In this document: positions 36,101-49,307 of the stretch, piece by piece
Layout: each line of letters starts with the position of its first letter
Position numbering within the stretch: position 1 is the first letter of the stretch
Source of the DNA: Chlorophyllum brunneum
Taxonomy: Eukaryota; Basidiomycota; Agaricomycetes; Agaricales; Agaricaceae
Length of the DNA stretch: 64,000 bases
Reading direction: 5' to 3'
Assembly (NCBI GenBank): GCA_963576785.1
Contig: OY756149.1
Coordinates: 992,001 to 1,056,000, forward strand
Position numbers and translations under genes: made by a program
Notes under the pieces: model-generated
Told to the model about the DNA's origin: nothing
What the model saw: only the letters and a program-made list of their open reading frames with translations
The model's database searches: none

Positions 36101-36631
36101 GAAGTGATTTCTTATTTCCAATGACGTATGGAAGTACCTTGTCCTCGGATGGGGCCCATGTTTCGTACAATGCTTGTAGGTCGGGGTAATGGGGTCGGAG
36201 AAACTTGAGCGGCTTGGGCACAGAGGTCATTGAGGATGTAGAGGTTCGGATGAGCGTCCGAAGGGTTTCCAGTGCTGGCCGATATAGTTCAGTGTTTGAT
36301 TCCTACTCTTCTGTGAGTATTTCGACGAGATAACCGGATTAGGAGAGGGATGATACCTTCAGCCGTTCAACGAGCATTTCCAACTCCCCTTTCAACTGCA
36401 GGTCCTCTTCTGACTGTCGAATATATGTACCTCAGCGGGTTAAGCAAAAGAGACATGCATTCAGACGCAACTCACCAGTTCGTCGCCTTCACCCTCCTTG
36501 CCATCTTCTTTCTTGCTCGATCCGGACGGTCTAGAGGAACCCTCTGGTTTATCGGACTCCTCTCCTGGTTTTTCCTTCTTCTTAGGATCTTCTGAAGGAA
36601 CATTGATAGTAAATTCTTGTGCTTTCGGCAT
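33180..36631 (-). CDS. RPN1: 26S proteasome regulatory subunit RPN1 (PSMD2)
   Basis: Base subunit of the 19S regulatory particle that docks ubiquitin receptors and UBL shuttle proteins. 947 aa from twelve exons: 36631-36476, 36413-36357, 36302-36138, 36085-35673, 35610-35452, 35393-35158, 35107-34958, 34906-34800, 34749-34362, 34307-34006, 33943-33553 and 33499-33180; lengths sum to a multiple of three. Charged N-terminus ([20 protein letters not shown]), then an N-terminal helical domain. PC-type repeats follow ([68 protein letters not shown]). The C-terminal segment is [20 protein letters not shown]. Single genes for this subunit are usual and essential in fungi. Confidence 0.95.
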
Positions 36632-38261
36632 GGTAGGGAGAAGATAGCTCTGGGATTATGGTGAACGCGACGCGCGTCCAGCCCATCTTCTCACGACTCG
36701 ATATGGAAGGTAATATATATATGGACCACTCCGCCGTCCCTGGTGAGGCCAGAGTGATGCAGCCTTCCAGACTCTAATCCTCTACTTCCGTACGCTGCAT
36801 GACTTCGTTATACTCATATCCATCAACACACTTATGATAACTTGCGTTAAGTGTCGCTCTCGACAATGCTCCAAAGTGATTTCGCCCACCCAGCAGACGT
36901 CCGTGTTTTGATCGTAGATGGCCCTGTGTTGGTGTTGGTAAGGACCGAAGCGTACAATTTGAAATTTACTCGGTGGTGAAGATTTTTGCATCCAACATCA
37001 CAAAAGCCATCGGGTTGGTCTAAGAATTTCTTCCCAACAATTGGGTTATCTACTCCTCCAGTTGTAGTTACTCCCTTTGGGCTGCATAATTCCACAGTAA
37101 ATCCCCAGCTTTATCCAAGAATACCGTTGCTGAAATACTCCAATAATTCACTGTTGTAGCCTCCCTCAACCTAAATACCCTTGATCACATCCCTATTCAG
37201 ACCTCGGTCTCATGTGTCTCCTGGCTCACCGATGCCAAGGGGCGTCCTCCATCGATCCCTTTGTCAATCCGAGTATCATCCCATTGAACCGCGAAATGCC
37301 AGCAGAGAATCAACGGAAATCGGCAATCTACAATGTAGTCCTGATGGTCAATACTTCGGTAAACACAGTGCTAAGTACTGATCATATTATGGTCGATGTT
37401 CTCTGCTGTGGCTTACGATTTGCCACACTGCCTTTACTCACCAAAATCACTGACAGCGCTCCGGGTTCAACATTTAATGTTCAACATCTGTTCAAGAATA
37501 GAGTTTCGGGAACTCGCCGCATGCTCTCATCATAACCGCCCTCGTCTCAACACAACTCTCGACTGGTATGGCACAGCCATACTAATAGGGTCGATGGAGT
37601 TAGTAACACCCTCGCGTATATTCTAGAAGACGCACAATCTCATTGGGATTTACACTTCCTAGGTTAGAATCCCAGTGACCATGAATGATCTGTTCGCAAG
37701 GATACATGATGGCCAGGAACAATTAGTTTGATAGAGTCTCGGTGCGAAATTGTGGAATGAGAGCCCGGGCTATCAATGTCTACCGGCATCCCAGGTTGTA
37801 AGTATTCAACTGGTGATACAAGTCGCCGAACCACCTTGTGACATACGCTTTCCATCTTAGACTCGTGAGGTGATTCTGAGGCGAGTATCAGTGATACCTT
37901 TTTCTGACTGGCTAGTCCAGGGGTTACAAGTAGAGGCAGATTATTAGACGCTTGGGAGGCGTGGGGCCCAAACGGGGGCATGGAGCTGTGGTATTGTGAA
38001 GTTGTGACTTCGGCGTGATTACCACACACCTCGAGGACAGTCAGGGCCGATTTGCCCAATTCCTCATGCTCACCACTCCTTGATCAGCACCGTCAAGCCA
38101 CATTTCGCATTCGCATCCATCCCAGTCTCCTCTTCTTCCCTTCTTCCCGCTCTTCAACAAATCGAACCACCTTCGTTACACTTCCGGTCAAGTGCATATC
38201 CGCTCTTCCTTCTGGCTGGACCCCGACTTTCCCGAGAATTTAACACCGCGTTGGCAGAAAC
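36632..38261. other. Long intergenic region, divergent between RPN1 and PAG1
   Basis: About 1.6 kb holding both promoters. An AT-rich tatatatat run lies near 36713-36721. A 131-codon open frame on the minus strand (37664-38059) and a 107-codon one on the plus strand (37212-37535) have no motif or splice support. Nothing else recognised. Confidence 0.45.
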
Positions 38262-41200
38262 ATGGGCGAGGGAATACAGATAACAATACCAGGTGGGTTA
38301 GCGGCAACCATTCACCTCATTCTCATTCTCATTTACTCGTAATGTCTCCAAGACTTTGACGACGACAACGCGGGCTCCACGCCCACACTTTTTGGACGTT
38401 CGGGTGGAGGGTTCGGCTTCGGAGGCGTTAGTTCTGGCTGGGATTCACCCACAACTGTTACGTCCTTCGCAGCTTCCGGCGACCGAGGTTTCTTTTCCCA
38501 TACCAGAGGAGATTCATCCGCCTCCATTGATTCCGCCAGCTCTGTAACGACGAAGGGCTTCACTAGTAAACGGACTACGACCTTTGGCCATTCTTCCCAA
38601 CCATCTCTCGGCACCACAAGCTCCGCGTTCAGCAAGAAACCTTCTTTCGCCTCAATACGCAACGCATTCAAGAGCAGTACGAAAAATAACAACGATCCCC
38701 CACCAGTCCCACAGCTAGACACATCCTATCCGGTGCTGAAGAACCCCTTTAACCGCTCCACATCATCCTTGAATCATGTCCCACCGCCCAGTGCCAAAGG
38801 AAATTCGTCAGCTTTCGCCAGGCCTCCGACTCCAGGGTCGAGCGAGACCCGCTCCGGGCGTGGCAAGTCGAAGAGCCATGGTTACGCAAAGTCGCAGCAT
38901 TCGCATTCCGGGTCGATATTCCACCAGGCTTCTGAATTTGGGATCGATTTCAACCACTCAATTCCATCCTCACCACCACCCATGCCTCCCCTTCCGTTCG
39001 GGCAGTTCGGTCGGAGTGATACACCACCTGTCGATTTGGAAGAAGAGAAGGTAGTCATGGATCCGAAAACGCCCTCAGACTTCGCTCTTCATGCAGTGTT
39101 TATTCGCTTTGTTACACTTGCAGAAGGCAAGATTGACAATTTCCTTCGTTACCCTCTTGTAAGCGTCATTCTTCCCATTTGGATTTGAATCTCAGTTTCG
39201 GAATTTACAGGCTCAAAATCCTCTTCTCCCTGACTTCATGGGCCCTGGAATTGATGCCAAATTTGATGAAACCCTCCGCTCCCTCGGACAAATCGCCCAG
39301 AAAAACTCTAAAGCAGTGATAGACTCCATAATGCGCTGGAGGAGAAGCCAAAACGAGACTGTTGGCACTGACATCATCCGTCTTCACGAGACCCAATCTC
39401 CCGGTCCACCACGTAATCGTACATTTGACATCCCTTCCATTCTTAACGAGCGCAAATCCATGGCATCCATATATATCATGTGTCGGGCGTTGATTGACGT
39501 GTTGTCTTCCATACCTAAGGATGCGCTGGGCGATTCAATGGGGTACAATCTAGAGGAGACAACATTTGAGCAGTTCAGGAGACCGGATCTGAGACTGTTG
39601 ATTCAGTCTGCCAATCATCGGACGAATGGTGAACTTTATGCAACGTTACTGGGGCACATTGCCAACATCAGGTTCGTGTTGGCTTGTTCTCATTCATTCA
39701 ATTTTCATCATTTATTCGTAGATTCATGAGCGTCACCGATCGGTTTTTGGCTGAGCTTGGCACTGTCACAACAGGTCAATTCACCAAAGATGTGGATGTG
39801 AAGTACGAGAACCTGGTCAAGGGGTTGAAGCATATAAAGATCAAGGCAAACAATTTCGTTTTTACCTTTTCGCAACATCTAAGGTTTGTCCTTAGGTCTG
39901 GCCATATGAAGCTTTCGAGGAGGGTGCAGAGTTCATGGAACCTCTTGCGAAGGCATTCGGGAATGCTCATGGCCTGCGTCTAAAGACGACCTTTGCAGAC
40001 GCATTGGTACATATCCTGCACCCGATAAGCAAGGTGAGCTCTTATACTTTGGTTCCAACAATGAGATGTTCATCATGTTACTAGACTGCTCAAGCCGAAA
40101 CAAACCATCCTCAATGGGCCAAGGCGATGGAGATTATCTATCCTAAAGCTCGAGAGATGATGTCCAAGCCTCGGTACTGGCAGGTCGCCTTTCCTCTGAC
40201 GATCACAAGCCTCTGTGTTGCACCTCAGGCCTTCTTCCTGAAGCATTGGCTATCATGTGTCGAGGCTTCAATGGCCAAACTCAAGGTTAGATCATCCGCT
40301 TACTCACTTTCACCCGGATTAACGTTCGAGCAGGAGAAACCAGTCCGAATCATGGTGATGAATGGTATCCTTCGTCTCATCTGGACCTATCTCTACCGCT
40401 GCCAAGAATCTCCTTCCACGACCGCAACCAAATTAGATACTCTCATGAGGCACTTCTTTCACTCTACCAAACTCTCAACGTTTCACCCCGACGATCGCCT
40501 CGAATTCCTCATCTACGTGGTCCATTTCATTCTTTCCCGCCATTTCGACATTGGCCGAGAATTGTGCCTGGAGCTACTCCAAGAGTCGACTATTACTGCT
40601 CTCCAGCGTGGTGGAAATACTGCTGCGTTATCGCCCGATAAGGTCACAATTGCTGTCCAGGCAACATTGCATTCTTTACATCTTATGGAAAAGGAGAATG
40701 GTGTCCCGGCATGGCCATCAACGCACGATTTCTCTGCCGTTCCGCCAAGGGATGACTATCCCACTTCCTCGACTGTCCTACCCATCGCGCTCGCTAGCAA
40801 AACTGTCATCCAGGAATATGTTAATCGTGTCGGTACGACTCTCAGCCATATAGTCACCTTCTGCGATAATACCGTTGGCAGTATGTCCGTACTCGATGAC
40901 CAATGGTCGTACTCCCGCATCAACCCCTCTTATGACGAAACTAGCAACTACGTCGTGCGGCGACATGGAGAGTCCTATGTAACAGCGTACCCTGCACATC
41001 TTGCTTCCCAGATCAACCTTTTGCAGACATGTTTCTTGGCTTGGCCGAGATGTTTGCATTTTTCTATTCCTTTGGGCGATGCGGTGGATATGCTTCTGCG
41101 GGGCGTATTGCATGTTGAGCCTGGTCTTAGCGATGTTGCAGTGGAAGCCTTAAAACGAATAGTGGACGAACCTCCCAACGGGCTTACCGTCGTTCGACAT

Positions 41201-44200
41201 TTCACCGCGTTCGTGTTCAGTCCCCTTGCTATCATGGAAGCTTCTGGGTCGCAGTTATCTGTGGAGTGTATCAAGCTGTTAATGTTGTGGAAAGCAATAG
41301 TGGAGAAGTGGAAGGCGCATCTGTCCCAGATCGATGGTGTGATCATGGCGGAACAGATCGAGGACATCAAGAGGCAGTTCTATGAAGTCGAAGCTGCGAG
41401 CCTGTTCCTCCTCGCTCATGGTGCGATGGGTATTAGAGCTGTCGGGGTTGAGGTAATCCGGCTTCTTGGGTCCTTTGACATGCGGAAGTTTCAAGAGGAT
41501 GCTCCATTCTCACTTTACATCACGGAAAAGCTGCTCAACCGCTCAGAGCATCCGTATCTTGATGGTTATGATGACCTATTGGAACAACCTGAGCTCGACA
41601 GGCTCAAGCAGAGGAAGGATGCTGGGAAGTCAGATGTCATTCTTGACGTTGCTAGTAGTACGAATGAACTCGACAAGAAACTTTGGCGATATATCTTCCC
41701 TTCCTTCATGCAAACATGCATGGACCACGATGAATCTTCACTCCCTCTCTTCCGTGATATGCTCGCAGCTGCCGCATTGCACTTTCATCCCCAAATCTCC
41801 CAGCTCGCTGGTTTGAGCAATTCCAAGGTCGCCAATCGAGGAGGTTTAGTTGCTGGTGCTATAACGGAAAGGGACGGACTGCGGATGATTCGCGAGAGCA
41901 AACCCCTCATAGACCAATGGCACATCTGGATGAAAATCGTGTGCTCGACATCATTTTTACCGGAAATCAATCCCTCTAACGTGCCGCCCCAGCCTGCACC
42001 TGCCCACGTATCTGCTGATCCTCAGGTTGAGCTTCGGAAATACCCAAATTCAAGATACCTTTTCAAACGGCTCACACCCTTTTTGGATTCAGAGTATACC
42101 CTTTTCAGGGACATCGCAGTCTTGTGCATTAGCTCGTTTCCATCCAACGTGTATCCACAGTTACTAGAGGATTTGAAATCTTTGGCAGGACGGCAAACGG
42201 ACCATGATCCGAGGGTCAAACACACTGGAGTTGCGATACCGATGGATGGGAATATTGGATTGTTGGGGAGCAGGCAATTTGTTGAGGATGCAAGAGCTAA
42301 AGCTAGTGCTGGTAGCCTTGCGGCAAGTATGGATCGGAGCAGGAGGCAGGAAAGGTTGCATTCAGCCGTGGCGAGGATATACTTTCTCACTGCCCACCTT
42401 TTGCAAAGTCAACGGTCGACGGGGCGACAGACGAGTCTGATGAATATCTTGACTTTTATACGGAGCACGCAGGGGTTTTTGACTACGCCAGAGATGAGGG
42501 ATAATGATTCACTACAGAGATTGAGGAGGTACTTCTGTGGGACAATTGAGAGGGTGTTCGATGCGCTGGCCTCCATCAAGGACGCCGATCGATTCGTCGC
42601 CGCAAATATGCACCTTACGTTATATCGACTTTGTGAAGAGTGGTGTCAATTCGGATCGCAGAGTGAGGCTGCGGTGAAGAGGTTCAAGCTGATGCAGAAG
42701 AGGGTAGGGGCTAGTGCGGTTCCACCAATGGATGCAGCCGATGCGATGGAGAGATTTCAGGCAGAGACAACATTGTTGTCACATGCTGCTGTTGGGGCTT
42801 TGGCTTCGCTTTGTGTGAGCGATTTCCCTACCTTGTGCGGGACTCACGGTTTCTGATTATAATCTAGACGAAGGCATTGTTTCCTCCGGAGTGTTCGGCG
42901 AATTCACCCACTGAATGGATAGACGAGAGGTTGTCTCCTGAGATGCTGAAACCTCTGGGTGGGACAGCTGTTCTGGACAGGCTGAAGGCGATATGTGCTT
43001 CTGCTCATGCTCCTAGCCAGGCTCGGGGAAGGTTCGCGGTTCCCACACGCTCCTCTGTCTCCAATGTATCTGATATACAACTTATAGGAAAGCCTTGAAG
43101 TCCATTTTGACCTCACCGCAACTGACTGTCGATATAATTGCCGGAATCATGACTAGGGCCGTCGTCCTTGCTAACGGAGCAGATTCCAGTAGCAGACAGT
43201 TCTTTGAGGTTGTCGCGGACGCGGTTTGCTCGTGTGACGTGCGGACACTTGGCTTCAGTCAAGTCGCTTGCCTTGGATTTTCGAACCTCCGACATGCCAA
43301 CCCAGAAATACGTCATCAAGCATTCCATATGCTAGAAGCCATCCATCAGCAATCACATGGGCTACTAGCAATGTCCAACTTCGAAGCCACTGCTGGTGGT
43401 TCGGTTTCATGCGCTTACATCCACGCTCATAGAGCAATCTCTGACTTCCTAGCTGGGGAACATCCCGATCAAGCGATGAATATGTTGAAACAGGTCGGGG
43501 AGTGGCTACCCAGCTTGCCAGCGACGCCTTCAACAGCGAATGTCATACTTCTCCTGTTGCAGAGCCTCGAGTTCTGGTTACCACATATCGTTCTCATGAC
43601 GGAGGACCGGACGAGCTTGTCCCAGGAGGGCACCACTTGCCTGTATTACCTCACTCTCCTCACTCTCCGCTATAATCAAAGCCATCCCGAACAGATTCTG
43701 GTTATGTGGGCAAAGTTGGTTGAACCACCTAACCCTTCCAATGGTCATGCCGCCATTCGATTCTTATTGGAACAAGCGAACAAAGTCGGAAATACCAAAT
43801 TTATTACCTGTGGAACTAACATCGTAACGGGACTATGCCAGACTCATGTCGGTCGACAAATATTCGAGGACCTATGTTCTGTCATCGAGCCCGCGAGAAT
43901 GCTCCCCGCTATCGACCACAAGTTGAACTTCCCGAAGGAAGAGGACATTGATCTCTGGTCGAACCTTAACGATCTGTTCTCGGATGAGCCCCGGCTTGTA
44001 CTAGGGTCAGCTCAATATGCTTGGCTCTTCCTCTCTGATGTCGCATTGCAAAGGTGTTGGGATTACAAGTCGTGGCTTCCTGTGTTGCTCCATGCCCTAT
44101 TTACCCACATAGACCATCGTAATGGCTTTGTCCGACAACGGGCTCTGAGTATGCTTTTCCAAATACTTCGTGCCTGGACACCGGGTTATGCGGAACTCCC

Positions 44201-45968
44201 AGATCGCTCTATCGCTCGAGCCCGACCCTGTGTAAAGGATGCGATCTCACAGTTAGAGAGTGAGATAGACCAGCACTGTTGGAAGGAAAATGATTTACCA
44301 GAAGCATGTGAAGCCAAGATGCAATGGCTTTGTTCCAAAGCTATCGGTTTCCTTGAGCCTCTGCACCCTCAGATTGCCAATCACTGGGGTTCACTGGCTC
44401 TGTCGTGGGGTACATCGTGTTCAATACGCAGTGTAGCCTTCAGTTCCCTTCAGCTTTTCAGGGCCCTGATGCCGCGCACCAAACAAACCGATTTCGCTCT
44501 CCTCCTTGGTCGACTCACGAATACCATCGCCGCCGCAGACGACAACATTCAATCCTTCACATCAGAGATCCTGCTCACCATCACAGCGATAGCCAAGTTT
44601 GGCGATGTTGACCATTCTCTGCTACCTCAGTTGTTCTGGTGTACATGTGCGTGCCTCTCAACAACGGTCGAAAAGGAGTTTTCCCAGGCGCTGGTTCTCC
44701 TGGATGCGGTCCTAGCCAGGATTGACCTGGACGATCCTTCTATGTCTGACTTCCTCTTGTCGCAACGCCCCATTGATTGGGAAGGCCACCCATTTTTACA
44801 GCAATTGTTATTGAAGGGTCTGAGATCCTCAGTAACGAGCGAAAAGACGATGAACATTCTACAGAAACTGGCCAAGGTCCATGACAGCCGCCTGATAGAC
44901 GCGAGTGGAGGTCGAGTGCGAGATTTATATACGGTTTCATTACCCTGGTGTTTGAACGCCATGGTCAATGACTGCAGAGACGGCGCACTGGTCGAAATGG
45001 CCGAGAACATTAGTTATCTTGCAGGTCAGGAAGAAAGGCCAAGTATAGCCAGGATCATGAATTCATTTTCGAAAGGGGCGTTCCGCACTAAAGATGATTT
45101 CATGCGACAATCTATCTCATCCCTTCGAGAACACTATGGTAGTCATTCTTGGACCGAGATTGTCACCCTCTTGCTTGGCCTTGTGCTCAATGGCGATCGA
45201 TGGCTACGCATACAGGCTATGCAAATCATCAAGATTCTCTTCCAGCAACGCGAGACATGGAACCCTGTCGAGCTTCTTGGCTCAGAACTTCTCATGCCCC
45301 TTCTCCGCCTCCTAGAAACTGATCTCGCCTCCCAGGCTCTCGACGTTCTCGAAGAACCGATGGTCATGTCTGGTGGTCCACCGGCCAAACATGTCCTCCG
45401 CATGAGCATGCACGGCCGCATGCCACAACACATTCCTACCACAATCACGACGGTTTTCGGGGTTCCAAAGGGCTCAGGATGGTGCGTCGCCCAGATCGAC
45501 ACCCTCCGCGATGCATGCCGTGCCAACGTGATGGCTGTATTCGATACATGCTCTATGCCCTCCCGTCCATCTCAGATCATCTTTGAACCTGAGTTTGAGG
45601 CAATCACAGCGATCGAACACCCAAATACATTGGACGATCTTGGGGGACTAGTCAAAAACCTCCACGACTTGACAAGCTATTTCCAAGAAAATGGTGGGTC
45701 TTCCAGCTTTGGTACTCCATCAATGCCCAGTCGAAAGGTCGAAGCTCGTGTTGCTGCTATTCTTGCCAAGTCAACCGCGACGGAGGCAATTTCTGATGTT
45801 CCTCAAACACCATTCTTGGATGTGTTCGACGTCAAACATGGCGGCAGCTCCACGGAATCCGATAACGAGAGTGACAGCGGCTCAGATGAGGATGCTTTTA
45901 TGTTTGATTCTCCTGCTCTATACCAGGAACAGCATGCAGTGACTATGAATGATCTCCGGCTCTGGTAG
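38262..45968 (+). CDS. PAG1: Cell-morphogenesis protein PAG1/Tao3/Mor2 (Furry family)
   Basis: Very large HEAT/ARM-like scaffold of the RAM/MOR signalling network, which activates NDR kinase (Cbk1/Orb6) for polarised growth and septation. 2,428 aa from exons 38262-38292, 38353-39158, 39211-39671, 39722-39845, 39896-40033, 40085-40285, 40334-42814, 42868-43031 and 43088-45968. MGEGIQITIPDFDDDNAG opens the protein; a Ser/Pro-rich region follows. The conserved 'cell morphogenesis N-terminal' helical domain starts near AVFIRFVTLAEGKIDNFLRY, and the C-terminal domain includes WLPVLLHALFTHIDHRNGFV. It ends in an acidic tail. Intron 4 uses a GC donor (AAG|GCAAAC). The 48-nt intron 40286-40333 is in frame without a stop, so retention would only add 16 residues. 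Confidence 0.93.
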
Positions 45969-46207
45969 TAATTTTAACATCTTCATTGGTCTCTTGTGAT
46001 TCCCCCATTTTCACTCCACGATTTGTTCTTCCTCACCTGATTTTCTCTTTCAACATCGTTTATATACAGCATTTTCAATACAAAAGTAAATGGATTTACA
46101 CGTGTATTAGACCGAAACCGATGTATTGTAGGATTTAAAATAAGTTTGTAGGTACCTAATACGACTCATTGTTTGTGATATCCTCAGGCACGATAACCGT
46201 AGTATCA
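45969..46207. terminator. Convergent 3' flanks of PAG1 and MLH1
   Basis: About 240 bp, T-rich then A-rich, suited to polyadenylation in both directions. No gene. Specific poly(A) sites cannot be fixed by eye. Confidence 0.4.
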
Positions 46208-49124
46208 TTAGCATCGCTCGAAGACTTTGTAAAGATCGTGTAAGCTTGCAACCTGGACCACATCACGATCCAAAAGTGACTTTGGAGGTGAAAGGTAGTG
46301 GCGCATGGCGGGGAATATGACATGTTGGATCTGCCAACGTTCAGCTTTGTCCTGTGATTCGTCCTCCTTGGACACTTCAGATTCCGGGGTTTGAGGGAAG
46401 GTTGCGCCTAAGCTATAAAAGTATGCAAGCTCGCGGAGGAAAGTATCAAAACACTCCGTCTCTGATGTCCAGTCCACCTAAAAGTAAGAGTAAGCAACAT
46501 CTTCTTTCCGACAAAAGTAACGTGCCTGTGGGCCTAGTCTCATCAAAAACTTTGGCAAATAGTCGAGGTTGGGTACGAAGTCTCGTAGCAAAAGTGGAAG
46601 ACTCTGAACAAGACCTGATTCCGAGATGTGGAGCGAAAAATATTCAGCAAGCATTGCACGACGAATGATTAGCATCCGGGCAATTTTCTATGTCGTATTT
46701 GAGTCAGAATAGAGGTCAAGAGATTGTTGCGATGACGTGCCTCGACAATCTGCGCCTTGCTCAGGTTGCTATTCTTTGTTGACTCCTCAGCCTCGATAGC
46801 AATCTCTAGGAGGCTTTTAAGAGAAGGTGCTGGTTCGAGCTTAAGTCTACTAAGATCGCCAAACTGTCGAAGCCCAAGTTGATAAAAGAGTTCCTCACTG
46901 GATTCACGGGAAACCGTCAGCTAACCAGTTGAACATAAAAGGAATACAAACGTACGCCAGTGAGCTGTGATTCACAAGATACAGATCGGTTGAATGTTGT
47001 ATCAGTGAAAGGCATTTGTGCGCATCAACAATTCCGACAAAGGTATGTTTCTCGAGTATTTCGGTCAATTCTAATAGCGACACATCGTCAGATGGACCGT
47101 CGTCACCAATATGTGTACTCACGGCGATGTTTACCCTTAATAACGTTTTGCCTCAAGTTCTTCACTGAGGTGAGTAAACACTCCGACTCCTTAATCTCTC
47201 TCGATCTCGCCACCGTAGGCGTCCCTCCGGCAGAGGCTTTCCCCTTTCCCTTGTCGGTTCCGAGTTCACTGATTTGAGAAGGATTTGGCACTGGGAACAT
47301 GGAATCAAGTGTTCTGTCCTTGAGGGATGTCCGGACCTTATGATAGGAATAAGTCTTCTTTTCCTGCGCTGAATGAAGGGGCATCTTTAATAAGCGGATA
47401 CATCTACCGAAGTATCAGACTCACGCGTCGCGCTAGGTGGTCCTGATTCGCTCTGATCGCGTGCATCGCCTTTCTCGTTCTCGTTCTCGTTCTCGTTCTC
47501 GTTCCTGCTTCGTTTCCGTACAATAGAAGGCCCAGAAGTACTCGAAGACAACAAAGTCTATTTGGCTCACAAGATAAGAGCTTTAGAGAGGAAACAGAAT
47601 GATTAACCCACCTGATACTCAAACGTCCGTGACTGCCCTTGTGAAGCCAACTTCTGCTGCATGGCATCGTAAACACGTTCTGTGATCTCCTCCTCGTTGA
47701 GGAAATGGACCTCGCGTTTGGTCGGATGGACATTTACGTCTACACAGCTTGGATCTATTTCTAGGCTATTGCGGGTCAATTAACTGCGTTGCTACGTTGT
47801 GATACATCCTGTCGGCGCACCTGAGGTATACAAACGGGAACATCCCCTTGGGGAGGACTCCGTGGTAGACAGCTTCTAATGAACGTTTCATACGCTGCGA
47901 CTCAACGAGGCGGTCTATCGAGTATGAGGATGCGGCAGAACGATCGTGGTTGCAACAAAACACGTACGGTTAATAAAGAGAAGAAAAATCATCTTCTTGG
48001 CCTGGTAGTTGGCGTTACTGAAATGGAGTTCCGCGGACCAAGTTGCACTGGTAGTATGATCGATTTCCATTGCTTCATCATCATCGCTCCCTTCATTTTG
48101 AGAACTTTCTTGCTTATCCGAAGAGACCTTGACTTCAAGCAGTTGGGTTGCAGTAGAATGCCCATATAGCAGCCGAATTGTTTGCTGGACAGTCATAGAA
48201 GCAGGCGTTGCGATATCGGGGGAAGCCGATGCAAACTGGGGGGAGTTAGCAAAGAATGGGCGAGAAGAAACAAAGCCACTGCGGACCTTTTTACATGAGA
48301 AGGACACCTTGGGATTGTGAATCGCATACTTGGTGATGACGTCCAGAATACGGGAATACTCTTCAGATGTATTGCGGAGTGCTTGGAGACGTGTGGGTGT
48401 ATTATAGAACAGGTCCTCAATCTGTTCAGACCATATGCGACATGAGATTGACTCAGTGAGGGAGGGTTAGTCTCCTACCGTGATGGTTGTTCCATCGTTC
48501 CCAGCGCAAGCCTTGGGTTCACTACTTTGGCGCGTCCTCTGATCCACCAACGCTCCGTCAATATAAGATGCCCTGATTTAGGTATCAGTCAGGGACCATA
48601 TTAATGGCTCAAACCATTGACGCACTTCCAAGCCACAGGCTCCGTCTTGGTTTTAGTGATAACAGAAAGATGAGCAACATGTGACATTGAAGCCAAGGCT
48701 TCCCCTCGGAAACCATAGGTCCTGATACGAGACAAGTCGTCAAAAGTGGATAGCTTGGATGTAGTAAACCTTTCGGCAAGTATGGGTAAATCAGCTTTCT
48801 AACGATATTCTTTGTTGAGCCCAGTTCCAGCGAGCGAAACCCTTAAAGAACTTACACGTATACCGCACCCATTGTCCTGTATCTGTAGCAGCTTCAATCC
48901 TCCATCTTTGACTGTAATCCGTATTGAAGTTGAACCAGCATCCAGGCTGTTCTCAATCAATTCCTTCAAGGCTGAAGCAGGGCGGTGGATGATCTATTTG
49001 CGTTCAGAATATATTCTCCATACTACTACGAGACGAAACTCACCTCTCCTGCTGCTATTCGGTTAATTAAGGAGTCCTCCAGCCGGCGAATAGGTTTGGG
49101 ACCTTGGGCCTGTTCTTGGGACAT
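46208..49124 (-). CDS. MLH1: DNA mismatch repair protein MLH1
   Basis: MutL-homologue subunit of the MLH1-PMS1 endonuclease. About 14 exons from ATG 49124 ([19 protein letters not shown]). N-terminal GHKL ATPase motifs are intact: [20 protein letters not shown] with the catalytic Glu and Mg-binding Asn, [10 protein letters not shown], and [12 protein letters not shown]. The transducer domain includes [20 protein letters not shown] variable linker contains five Asn-Glu pairs from a hexanucleotide repeat. The C-terminal PMS1-binding domain includes [20 protein letters not shown] and ends in the invariant FERC-stop. Two late introns need GC donors (GAG|GCACGT and CAG|GCACGT) by frame. The start is 183 bp from the divergent CBS-domain gene. 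Confidence 0.95.
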
Positions 49125-49307
49125 CGACGCGTTTTTACAAAACCGAATAGCTGAGGAGAGTTTCGGTGCGCGATGCTGGGCTATATCATGACTGTGGAGG
49201 CGGAAGTCGAGGGTGCTGAAATGCAGAGACAGGGTCCGTCAACAGGGGAACCCTAACCCCAGCCTAGGTGTCACGTCTAAACCATCTCTGTTCCTTGACT
49301 TGATTCA
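49125..49307. promoter_or_regulatory. Bidirectional promoter of MLH1 and the CBS-domain gene
   Basis: 183 bp between divergent ATG codons. An ACGCGT-like MluI/MCB cell-cycle box would fit MLH1. The closest seen is gacgcgtttt at 49126-49135, which contains ACGCGT at 49127-49132, just upstream of the MLH1 start. Function is inferred. Confidence 0.5.

Noticed and set aside
37664..38059. 131-codon open frame on the minus strand in the RPN1-PAG1 interval
   Set aside because: No family motif, no splice context, and it lies inside a long divergent promoter region. Likely chance.
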